NCBI RefSeq assembly: GCF_029109325.1
Contig: NZ_JAQKQJ010000009.1
Coordinates: 62,001-126,000 of the forward strand
Source: Nodosilinea sp. PGN35
Lineage (GTDB): Bacteria > Cyanobacteriota > Cyanobacteriia > Phormidesmidales > Phormidesmidaceae
Direction of reading: 5' to 3'
DNA length: 64,000 nucleotides
Shown here piece by piece: positions 57,002-64,000 of this stretch. Position 1 is the stretch's first letter; every line of letters begins with the position of its first letter. The notes under the pieces are model-generated. The model was not told the origin of the DNA, did not search any database, and was given only the letters and a program-made list of their open reading frames with translations. The translations under genes and the position numbers were made by a program.

Positions 57002-58075
57002 ATGAGCCAGCCTAAACGCGCCCTGATCACCGGTATTACCGGGCAGGATGGATCTTATTTGGCAGAGTTACTTCTAGATAAAGGCTATGAGGTTTACGGC
57101 ATTATTCGCCGCACCTCTACATTTAACACCGACCGCATTGACCATGTTTACGTTGACCCCCACAGTGCTGATGCGCGGCTGTTTTTGCACTACGGCGACC
57201 TAACCGATGGCACTATGCTGCGCCGCATTCTAGAGCAAGTACAGCCCCAGGAAGTCTATAACTTGGGAGCCCAATCCCACGTGCGGGTGAGCTTTGATTC
57301 GCCAGAGTACACCGTAGACTCTGTCGGCATGGGAACGCTGCGAATTTTAGAAGCTATCCGTGACTACCAGCAGCGTACAGGGTTAGAAGTGCGCTTTTAC
57401 CAGGCTGGCTCCTCTGAAATGTTTGGCAAAGTGCAAGAGATTCCCCAGCGAGAAACCACGCCCTTTTACCCCCGCAGCCCCTACGCCTGCGCCAAGGTCT
57501 TTGCCCACTGGCAGACCATCAACTACCGCGAGTCCTACAATTTGTTTGCCTGCAACGGCATTTTGTTTAACCATGAGTCGCCCCGGCGCGGCGAAACCTT
57601 TGTCACCCGCAAAATTACCCGGGCGGTGGCCCGCATTGTAGCTGGCCAGCAGAAAAAGCTCTATCTGGGTAACCTCGACGCTAAGCGCGACTGGGGCTAC
57701 GCCAAAGACTACGTTAAGGCCATGTGGCTGATGCTGCAGCAGGATCAGCCCGATGACTACGTGGTAGCCACCAACGAAACCCACGCCATCAGCGAGTTTT
57801 TAGACATTGCTTTTAACCACGTCAATCTCGACTGGCACGACTACGTGGAGTTCGACCCCCGCTACCTGCGGCCCGCCGAAGTCGAACTGCTGATTGGTGA
57901 TTCGACTAAAGCCCGCCAGGCTCTAGGCTGGGAGCCCAGCGTTACCTTTGAAGAGCTGGTACACCTGATGGTGGAGAGTGATCTAGAGGCCGTCGGTATC
58001 CGCCACGGCAATGGCACCCACGCCGATGTGGCAACAATTCGCAAAGAGATGCTGCATCTGGCACCCCAGGGTTAG
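57002..58075 (+). CDS. gmd: GDP-mannose 4,6-dehydratase
   Basis: 357 residues. The NAD(P) loop is [16 protein letters not shown]. The SDR catalytic set is seen in QAGSSEMFG and [15 protein letters not shown] (Tyr-x3-Lys). [19 protein letters not shown] is the GDP-mannose-binding signature. It makes GDP-4-keto-6-deoxy-mannose, the precursor of GDP-fucose or GDP-rhamnose for surface polysaccharides. No fcl (GDP-fucose synthase) gene follows. It ends at a clear terminator. Confidence 0.97.
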   Translation: MSQPKRALITGITGQDGSYLAELLLDKGYEVYGIIRRTSTFNTDRIDHVYVDPHSADARLFLHYGDLTDGTMLRRILEQVQPQEVYNLGAQSHVRVSFDSPEYTVDSVGMGTLRILEAIRDYQQRTGLEVRFYQAGSSEMFGKVQEIPQRETTPFYPRSPYACAKVFAHWQTINYRESYNLFACNGILFNHESPRRGETFVTRKITRAVARIVAGQQKKLYLGNLDAKRDWGYAKDYVKAMWLMLQQDQPDDYVVATNETHAISEFLDIAFNHVNLDWHDYVEFDPRYLRPAEVELLIGDSTKARQALGWEPSVTFEELVHLMVESDLEAVGIRHGNGTHADVATIRKEMLHLAPQG

Positions 58076-58103
58076 GGACTAAAGCTGGTTGGCGACGCAA
58101 AAG

Positions 58104-58138
58104 ACGGTGTCTGTCCTGGGCATGGACACCGTTTTTTG
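58104..58138 (+). terminator. Rho-independent terminator of gmd
   Basis: An 8-base stem ACGGTGTC / GACACCGT with a 13-base loop is followed by TTTTTT, about 28 bases after the gmd stop. Confidence 0.85.
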
Positions 58139-58250
58139 TTGCCCTAAGCATGCGTTTTAGAGGGCTTTCCTCTACTATGGGAAAGAACAATTGGGTGAGT
58201 GACTCGACCCGCTGAGTTGACCCCGATCGCTGTTGTAGGTTTTCCCCTGT

Positions 58251-58856
58251 ATGGCTGACGAAAAGACCCCCCCAGTAGATTCTGCCCCAACGGAAGCAGC
58301 CCCGTCTACCGATTCAAAGGCTCAGTCGGCGGAGGCCGCGCCTAAGGCAGAGGCCAAAGCTGCTCCCAAAGCAGAGGCTGGCGCGGAAGCCAAAGCCGCA
58401 CCTAAGGCCGCGCCTAAAAAAGAAAAGCCTCCGGCTCTGGAAGACAAGCCGTTCACTGAGTTCATTGAGCAGCATTTTATTCCCACCCTGAAGTCGGCGC
58501 TGAAAGAAAAGGGCATTGACGATATTCAGCTCACCCTCGACCAGCGACCGTTGGGCGTGTTTGGCGTCAGCGATAGTGAGCCCTACTGGCACGTGAAGGG
58601 TGAGTGGCAGCCGGATGTTGGCGTTCGCGATGGATCTCTTTCAGAGCAAGCCTCTCCTGGGGGAAATCGCCAGTTCAACATCGCCTTCACCAAAGACAGC
58701 ATCTCTAGCCCCAAGCTGTTTTATTTTGCCGATAGAGGGGCTCAGCCCAGCACCATCGAGCAGTTTATGGGTGACGAGCGCAAGATAACCTTAGATCTCC
58801 TGGTTCTGTTTACCCTCAGGCGACTGAACGGCCAGAAGTGGCTGGCGCGCAACTAG
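58251..58856 (+). CDS. DUF2996 family protein
   Basis: 201 residues. The first 60 are an Ala/Lys/Pro/Glu low-complexity leader with repeated PKAEA-type units. The remainder (about 65-201) has FTEFIEQHFIPTLKSALKEKGI, DLQL-like strands and DSEPYWHVKGEWQ, which I recognise as DUF2996, a cyanobacterial and plastid-related family of unknown function. No membrane segment. The repeats suggest a flexible tether. Preceded by the gmd terminator, so transcribed separately. Confidence 0.82.
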   Translation: MADEKTPPVDSAPTEAAPSTDSKAQSAEAAPKAEAKAAPKAEAGAEAKAAPKAAPKKEKPPALEDKPFTEFIEQHFIPTLKSALKEKGIDDIQLTLDQRPLGVFGVSDSEPYWHVKGEWQPDVGVRDGSLSEQASPGGNRQFNIAFTKDSISSPKLFYFADRGAQPSTIEQFMGDERKITLDLLVLFTLRRLNGQKWLARN

Positions 58857-58961
58857 AGTAAGTAAATCCGCAGGTGAGTAGTCGGTACTGCCCTACGCAA
58901 CATTGCGTCAGCAGCTTCTCGTCAGGGACGTGCCCTCGGTGTGCCTCTGCCTAAATCCGGA

Positions 58962-59864
58962 TCAATCTTGGCCTGAGTGGCGATCTAAAAACTGCCTCAG
59001 CAGACCGATTGTGACAGCGGGATGCTCAAGGTGGGGAAGAACCCCTGAGTTGGGGATTTCGAATACCTGCTGCACGGCCTTTGGGTTAAGGCTCGCCAGC
59101 CGTTTAACGGTGGTCGGCGCGGTCAACTGCGACCCTGAGCCCAGCACGACGGTGGTCGGGGTTTGCAGCTGGTGGATGTAGCGCGATAGATCAAAGCTAA
59201 TCGCTCCCGTGAGGGAAGCCAGGGCTGCGTATTCAGCGTTAGGCTGCTGGGTGCAGGTAAGGTAGGCCTGCACGGTCTCTGGGGTGATGCGGCGAGAATC
59301 TGCAAAGAGAAAGGTAGACAGGAACGATCGCACCGCCAGTTCGTTGGCGGCCCCCACCTGATACAGCACTTTATCCAGGCCGGGGGTACTGGCCAGCAGA
59401 GCGGGCAGGCTGGCTTTGTAGTCACGGCCAAAGTCGCTGTTGCCCGAGGGCGATACCAAAAACAATCCTTTGAATAAATCGGGCCGCAGGCCTGCCAGGC
59501 GAATGACGATACCAGCGGTCAGCGAGGTGGCCGCTACCAGAGTAGGGGGCTCAGCCACCGACTCCAGCAGGTGAGTAATCATGTAGAAATAGTCTTCGGT
59601 CGAGTAGGCACGGGGCGCATGGGTTGACTGGCCCCAACCAATTAGGTCGGGGGCGATGACCCGGTGGGTACAGCCAAAGGCGGCGTAGACCTTAGACCAC
59701 TCAAAGGCCGAGGAGCCACCCCCTAGGCTGTGAAGAAACACTAGCGGGGGACGGTCAACACCCTCCGGTTGCCAGGGCCAGCCGCCAGGGGTGTAGTAGG
59801 CCATGACCCCCAGGTCGGTAGCGAGGGCTTGCTGAATAAAGCCCAACGGCTGGAAGTTAAGCAT
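58962..59864 (-). CDS. Alpha/beta-hydrolase
   Basis: 300 residues. LVFLHSLGGGSSAFEW is the oxyanion-hole region, and VIAPDLIGWGQSTHA follows. The nucleophile elbow reads A-A-T-S-L-T-A-G, so the usual G-x-S-x-G is altered while the Ser is kept; cyanobacterial relatives share this. A late Asp and His (PTTVVLGSGSQL, then PNSGVLPHLEHP) complete a plausible triad. Substrate unknown. It is divergent from the DUF790 gene. Confidence 0.88.
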   Translation of the reverse strand: MLNFQPLGFIQQALATDLGVMAYYTPGGWPWQPEGVDRPPLVFLHSLGGGSSAFEWSKVYAAFGCTHRVIAPDLIGWGQSTHAPRAYSTEDYFYMITHLLESVAEPPTLVAATSLTAGIVIRLAGLRPDLFKGLFLVSPSGNSDFGRDYKASLPALLASTPGLDKVLYQVGAANELAVRSFLSTFLFADSRRITPETVQAYLTCTQQPNAEYAALASLTGAISFDLSRYIHQLQTPTTVVLGSGSQLTAPTTVKRLASLNPKAVQQVFEIPNSGVLPHLEHPAVTIGLLRQFLDRHSGQD

Positions 59865-59957
59865 GGTGAGATTCGCTAAGATGCGTGGGTGTGGAGCTGT
59901 GATTCAATCTTAGGGCCAATCTAGGGCCTCTGCTGCCCATTTGCATTCTCCCTGGAG

Positions 59958-61181
59958 GTGAGGCCAACGCTACCGAGCGAACTGCTAATTTATCGCTATC
60001 AGGGGGAGACGATTCAGCCGAAGCGGCTGGCGCTGGATAGGGCAAATCGGGCGATCGCCGTCGATCTCATCCAGCTGTTTGAGCAACAGGTAGGCCGCAC
60101 CCAGGGCGACCTCAACCGCCAGCTGCAAGATCTCGAAGGCGAAGACACCAACTACCGTATCAAGCGGGGGCTGGCCCACATTCTACGCAACAGCTTTGCC
60201 ACCTTTGACGTGGTGAGCCCGCTGGAGCCCGTTGAACTGCGGCGGCGGGCCTTTGCCCTAGCGGTTCAAACAGTGCCATCCCCCAGCGCCACCGCAGCCC
60301 ACTTGGCAGCCCTGAGCCAGCTGCTGGCTGAAGAGCTAGACCGCGAAGTCTCGGTGGCTGATCTGCGCCAGGGACTCTACGCCGATCGCCAGGACAACCA
60401 CATTCTGATCGAGTTTGACGCCCCTACCCCCGAAGCGCTGATCCATCGCTACAACCTGTCGCAGACCCAGGGGGTATTCTACAAAGCCAGCGACCTGGTG
60501 ATGCACCTGTACCGCAACGACCCCGGCGAGTACAAGCTGATGTTTCGCTACCTGAAACTGTTTCGCCTGATGACCTATATTGAGGGCGACGCCGACCAGG
60601 GGTTTACCATCACCATCGACGGCCCCGCCAGTCTGTTTAAGCCCAGCACCCGCTACGGGGTGGATATTGCCAAGCTAATCCCCGCTGTTCTCCACGTCAG
60701 CAAGTGGCGGCTGACGGCAACCCTGCAAATGAAGGACAACTTCACCCAGCAGGTAAAACCCCGCCAGTTTACCCTCGACAGCGACTGTGGCTTGGTCACC
60801 CACTATCCCCCTGGCAAACCCTACGACAGCATGATCGAGGAGTCTTTTGTCAGCCGCTGGCCCGCCAAAACTCCCTGGCGACTGGAGCGAGAGGTGGATC
60901 TGGTGCCCTTGCCGGGCAGCGTCATGATCCCCGACTTTCGCCTGGTGCACCCCGACGGGCGGGAGTATCTGCTGGAGATCGTCGGCTACTGGCGACCCGA
61001 GTACCTGCGCAAAAAGTTTGCTCAGGTGCGTAAGTCGGGGCGCAGCAACCTGATTTTGGCGGTGTCAGAACGGCTCAACCTGGAGAATGCCGGGGTAGAT
61101 ATTGCCAATGTCCCGGCCCAGGTGGTGTGGTTTAAGACCAAACTCCAGCCCAAGGTGGTGCTGGCGGTGCTGGGAGACTGA
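59958..61181 (+). CDS. DUF790 (Bax1-like) nuclease
   Basis: 407 residues from a GTG at 59958. The ribosome site GGAGGTGA runs into this start, which is odd; no better start is near. The family is that of archaeal Bax1, the partner nuclease of the XPB helicase. A PD-(D/E)XK-like site is visible: MIPDF near D326 and YLLEIVGYWRPEYLRKK with E339. The N-terminal and middle parts match DUF790 (LLIYRYQGETIQPKRLA). It likely cuts DNA at junctions in repair. In many bacteria the gene sits beside an XPB-like helicase; here no such gene adjoins, though recG follows convergently. Confidence 0.88.
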   Translation: MRPTLPSELLIYRYQGETIQPKRLALDRANRAIAVDLIQLFEQQVGRTQGDLNRQLQDLEGEDTNYRIKRGLAHILRNSFATFDVVSPLEPVELRRRAFALAVQTVPSPSATAAHLAALSQLLAEELDREVSVADLRQGLYADRQDNHILIEFDAPTPEALIHRYNLSQTQGVFYKASDLVMHLYRNDPGEYKLMFRYLKLFRLMTYIEGDADQGFTITIDGPASLFKPSTRYGVDIAKLIPAVLHVSKWRLTATLQMKDNFTQQVKPRQFTLDSDCGLVTHYPPGKPYDSMIEESFVSRWPAKTPWRLEREVDLVPLPGSVMIPDFRLVHPDGREYLLEIVGYWRPEYLRKKFAQVRKSGRSNLILAVSERLNLENAGVDIANVPAQVVWFKTKLQPKVVLAVLGD

Positions 61182-61191
61182 AGCATAACGG

Positions 61192-63729
61192 CTAGGTCAT
61201 GATTGTGCCGCCCATGAGTTTTTCGTAGCGCCGCTGGAGTTCTTTGGCTAGCTTGGGCCAGCGAGATAGGGTGGGATCTTCCGTCAGCATAGCTTCTGCG
61301 GCTGCACGGGCCAGCATCAGCACATCTTGATCTTCGATCAGACTGGCCAGGGCAAAGTCGGGCAGGCCCGACTGGCGGGTGCCCAGCACTTCCCCAGGGC
61401 CGCGAAAGCGCAGATCCATTTCGGCGATAAAGAAACCGTCCTGGGACTGCTCGAGCACCTTGAGACGCTGAAGGGCGGTTTCGCTGCGGCTGCTGCTGAG
61501 CAGCAGGCAGAAGGATTGTGCGGCCCCGCGCCCCACTCGGCCCCGCAGCTGGTGAAGCTGGGAAAGGCCAAACCGTTCGGCGTGCTCAATCAGCATTACC
61601 GAGGCATTGGGCACGTCCACCCCGACTTCCACGACCGTGGTGGACACCAAAATGTGGGATTCCTGGTTGCGGAAGGCGGTGATGGCGGCGTCTTTTTCGG
61701 CGGAAGACATGCGCCCGTGGAGCAGGCCGACGGTGAACTCAGGAAAGATCACCTCCGCCAGGCGCTGGTGCTCTTCCACTGCCGATTTGAGATCGAGCTT
61801 TTCGGACTCTTCGACCAGGGGCAGAACGATATACACCTGGCGGCCCTGGGCAATTTCACGCCTGATCAGATCGTAGGCGTGGGGGCGTTCTTTGCTGGTG
61901 AGCAGGGTGGTTTGAATGGCTTTGCGACCGGGGGGCAGTTCGTCAATTTGGCTGACATCTAAATCGCCGTGCATGGTCAGCGTCAGGGTGCGGGGAATGG
62001 GGGTGGCGGTGAGGGTGAGCACGTGGGGGTTCGCGCCCTTTTGGGTCAGCCTGGCCCGCTGCTGCACGCCAAAGCGGTGCTGCTCGTCGATGACGACCAA
62101 ACCCAGGTCGCGAAACTGGACGGGATCCTCGATTAAAGCGTGGGTACCAACCAGGATAGGCAACTCCCCCGTCGCCAATTCTCCCAGCAGTTTGCGGCGT
62201 TTGGCGGCGCGGGTGGAACCGGTGAGCAGTTCGACCGGCAGGTGCAGCTGGTTGAACCACTCCACCAGTTTGCGGTAGTGCTGCTCGGCCAGCACCTCAG
62301 TGGGGGCCATGATGGCGGCCTGGTAGCCCGACTGAATAGCGGCGAGGGTAGCGACCACCGCGACCACAGTTTTACCGGAGCCCACATCTCCCTGCACTAG
62401 GCGGTTCATGGGTATAGATTTTTGCAGGTCGGAGAGAATATCGTTGACCACCCGCTGCTGGGCGCTGGTGAGGCTAAAGGGAATGATGCTGTAGAAGCTG
62501 TCGATCAGCGCCCCGGTGGGGGCGAGGGCGATCGCAGTTTGCTGGGCCTGCTGCTGCTGACGGCGGCGCAGGAGACCGAGCTGAAGGTAGAGAAATTCGT
62601 CGAAGACCAGGCGGCGACGGGCTTTAGCGAGATTCTCTTCGTCGTCGGGGAAGTGGATCTGGGCGATCGCCTCCTCCACCTTCACCAGCTCGTACCGCTG
62701 CCTGAGATCCACCGGCAGGGGGTCTTGCAGGTCGGCCACCGCCGGCAGGGAGGCGGCCACGGCTTTGCGCACCAGATCCGCCGCGACGCCCTCGGTGAGC
62801 GGATACACCGGCACCATACGGCCAATGGTGAGGGACTCGATGCGATCGCTCAGGCTGTCCAACACCTCCAGATGGGGATCTTCCAGCGTCACCCCAAACT
62901 TGCCGTCTTTGACCAAACCCGAGGCCGCAACGACCGCTCCCTGGGGATACTGCCGCTTTTGCTGCTGCTGCCAGCTGGGGGTGGCGTAGCGATTGCCGGG
63001 GTAGAAGCGGTTGAGTTTGAGGGTGCCGCTGCCGTCGGAGAGCTGAAGCTCAAAAATGGTGAGCTTTTTGTTGCGGGGGCTGGTGAAACAGTTCACCCGT
63101 TTGACGGTGCCGACGATGGTGACGGTTTCGCCCGGTTCTAAATCGCGAATTTTGACCTGCTGGGCGTAGTTGATGTGGTCGCGGGGGTAGTAGTAGAGCA
63201 CATCCTGCACAGTGAATAGGCCCAGCTTGGCCAGCCGTTCACTGTTTTTTGGCCCAATGCCCTTCAGGTAGGTAACCGGCTGATCGAGGCCAAAGCGAAA
63301 GCTGCCTGTCCCGGTTGTCTCGGCTAGCTGGGTAGTCTTAGGTGCAGCTTTGGGCTTGCGGGATGTCTTAGCGGACTTAGATTCTCCAGCGTCTGGGGCG
63401 GCACTCTCCCGCGTGCGGAGGGATTTGGTCTCGGCAAATTTTTCCAGCAGGCGCTGGGTGCCGTGGAGAAAGCGGCGGGTTTCGGCCACCAGGTGCTGAC
63501 GCTGGGCAAAGCTGAGGTCTATGTAGCCGTCGTACTTTTGGGCCAGGCTCTGCCACGACTGCTGCTGATCGCCGGGAAGAATGGTCGGGGGCTGTTGCAG
63601 ACTGTCGCGCAAAAACTCGCTGAAGCTCTGCTGCTTGCCCACCAGGTTGTTGAAGCCGGTTTCGGCCTCCACCGAAAGGGCTCGCTGGAGCCGCACCCAG
63701 TCGGGCTGAGAAGTCGGTGCTTCTGTCAT
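61192..63729 (-). CDS. recG: ATP-dependent DNA helicase RecG
   Basis: 845 residues from the ATG at 63729 (MTEAPTSQPDWVRLQRALS). A longer frame to 63915 overlaps the next gene and is rejected. The N-terminal part (about 1-150) is an added region before the wedge OB domain (about 190-330). The helicase core has Walker A VQGDVGSGKTVVAVVA, VIDEQHRFGVQQR (DEQH), TATPIPRTL and a C-terminal QLRGRVGRG motif. RecG remodels stalled forks and Holliday junctions. Confidence 0.97.
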   Translation of the reverse strand: MTEAPTSQPDWVRLQRALSVEAETGFNNLVGKQQSFSEFLRDSLQQPPTILPGDQQQSWQSLAQKYDGYIDLSFAQRQHLVAETRRFLHGTQRLLEKFAETKSLRTRESAAPDAGESKSAKTSRKPKAAPKTTQLAETTGTGSFRFGLDQPVTYLKGIGPKNSERLAKLGLFTVQDVLYYYPRDHINYAQQVKIRDLEPGETVTIVGTVKRVNCFTSPRNKKLTIFELQLSDGSGTLKLNRFYPGNRYATPSWQQQQKRQYPQGAVVAASGLVKDGKFGVTLEDPHLEVLDSLSDRIESLTIGRMVPVYPLTEGVAADLVRKAVAASLPAVADLQDPLPVDLRQRYELVKVEEAIAQIHFPDDEENLAKARRRLVFDEFLYLQLGLLRRRQQQQAQQTAIALAPTGALIDSFYSIIPFSLTSAQQRVVNDILSDLQKSIPMNRLVQGDVGSGKTVVAVVATLAAIQSGYQAAIMAPTEVLAEQHYRKLVEWFNQLHLPVELLTGSTRAAKRRKLLGELATGELPILVGTHALIEDPVQFRDLGLVVIDEQHRFGVQQRARLTQKGANPHVLTLTATPIPRTLTLTMHGDLDVSQIDELPPGRKAIQTTLLTSKERPHAYDLIRREIAQGRQVYIVLPLVEESEKLDLKSAVEEHQRLAEVIFPEFTVGLLHGRMSSAEKDAAITAFRNQESHILVSTTVVEVGVDVPNASVMLIEHAERFGLSQLHQLRGRVGRGAAQSFCLLLSSSRSETALQRLKVLEQSQDGFFIAEMDLRFRGPGEVLGTRQSGLPDFALASLIEDQDVLMLARAAAEAMLTEDPTLSRWPKLAKELQRRYEKLMGGTIMT

Positions 63730-63748
63730 GGATGCCTGCCCCAGAACC

Positions 63749-64000
63749 CTAGTGGGATGAGCCATCGTACCAGACGGCGCGCCAAGCCTGCTCGGCCTGG
63801 GCGATCGCCAGCTCGCGCTCAGCCCGCTGGTACTGCTTGCCCAGCTTGCGCAGACGGCCCACGGCGGTACGCAGCTTGCTGCGCCACAAGGCTGTCTGCA
63901 CATCGCCAAACTCAAGATCGGCCAGACGTAGCTGAATCGCTGCCAGGTGGGTCATGGTGCCCTCTAGAGCTTCTTCCTCGTCCTCCTCCTGCCGGTCGGC
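63749..64000 (-). CDS. Small coiled-coil protein, 5' partial
   Basis: The frame runs off the right edge. The visible residues start in an acidic run (ADRQEEDEEEALEG), then MTHLAAIQLRLADLEFGDVQ and a basic helical segment with KLRTAVGRLRKLGKQYQRAE, ending WYDGSSH. An ATG at 63955 could be the start, but the open acidic extension upstream suggests the protein begins beyond the window. A cytoplasmic coiled-coil protein of unknown function, 19 bases upstream of recG and probably cotranscribed. Confidence 0.55.
   Translation of the reverse strand, partial: ADRQEEDEEEALEGTMTHLAAIQLRLADLEFGDVQTALWRSKLRTAVGRLRKLGKQYQRAERELAIAQAEQAWRAVWYDGSSH

Noticed and set aside
63730..63915. Extended start for recG
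   Set aside because: The extra 62 residues overlap the next gene in another frame and are not RecG-like.

Overview
This window comes from a cyanobacterium. It holds psbA (photosystem II D1), petB-petD (cytochrome b6f), the D1-processing protease ctpA, a high-light-inducible protein gene, a split dnaE with intein halves, and a tRNA-Leu(UAA) interrupted by a group I intron. The HIP1 octamer GCGATCGC occurs throughout. High GC, a HetZ-related gene and a 353-residue D1 with a shortened C-terminal tail point to a Leptolyngbya/Nodosilinea/Prochlorothrix-like lineage; this placement is inference. No rRNA, CRISPR array, prophage or complete insertion sequence was seen.

Layout. 1-6.8 kb: a large 5'-partial membrane hydrolase-like gene, then a glycogen-debranching-type enzyme behind a family 4 glycosyltransferase. 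7.3-8.8 kb: a MITE-like repeat and the C-terminal half of split DnaE (minus strand). 9-18 kb: ureE-ureF, a CNNM/HlyC-like transporter, small membrane genes, a peroxiredoxin-like gene, an M23 protein, peptide deformylase, a glycosyltransferase, an RsbW-like kinase and petB-petD. 19-23 kb: ctpA (divergent from petB), an HD hydrolase and a polytopic membrane protein. 23.8-26.4 kb: the N-terminal half of DnaE (plus strand). 26.4-28.2 kb: lower-GC accessory stretch with a toxin-antitoxin pair, a possible xisI remnant and two small cyanobacterial genes. 28.3-32 kb: moaA, class I aldolase and a quinone methyltransferase. 32-33.1 kb: a gene-poor patch with a GGDEF remnant, an orphan terminator and two repeat elements. 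33.1-44 kb: a DHNA-CoA thioesterase with a coupled 32-aa membrane microprotein, LytM protein, birA, pgeF, a three-gene permease operon, aldose epimerase and a CapA-like protein. 44.5-53.5 kb: argF, an hli gene, LD-carboxypeptidase, rhomboid, an OmpR-type regulator, a HetZ-like gene, a YciO-type gene, larC and a conserved unknown. 54-64 kb: the intron-bearing tRNA-Leu, psbA, ygfZ-like, gmd, DUF2996, a hydrolase, a DUF790 (Bax1-like) nuclease, recG and a partial small gene.

Genes that work together: the DnaE halves are joined by protein trans-splicing into one polymerase; CtpA matures D1 from psbA; PetB and PetD are b6f subunits; UreE/UreF and LarC handle nickel; the thioesterase and the SAM methyltransferase belong to quinone/tocopherol metabolism. 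The most interesting structures are the dnaE halves, which lie only about 15 kb apart in the geometry a single inversion inside the intein would leave; three families of short palindromic intergenic elements; and a -10 box with an RpaB-type HLR1 site at the hli start.
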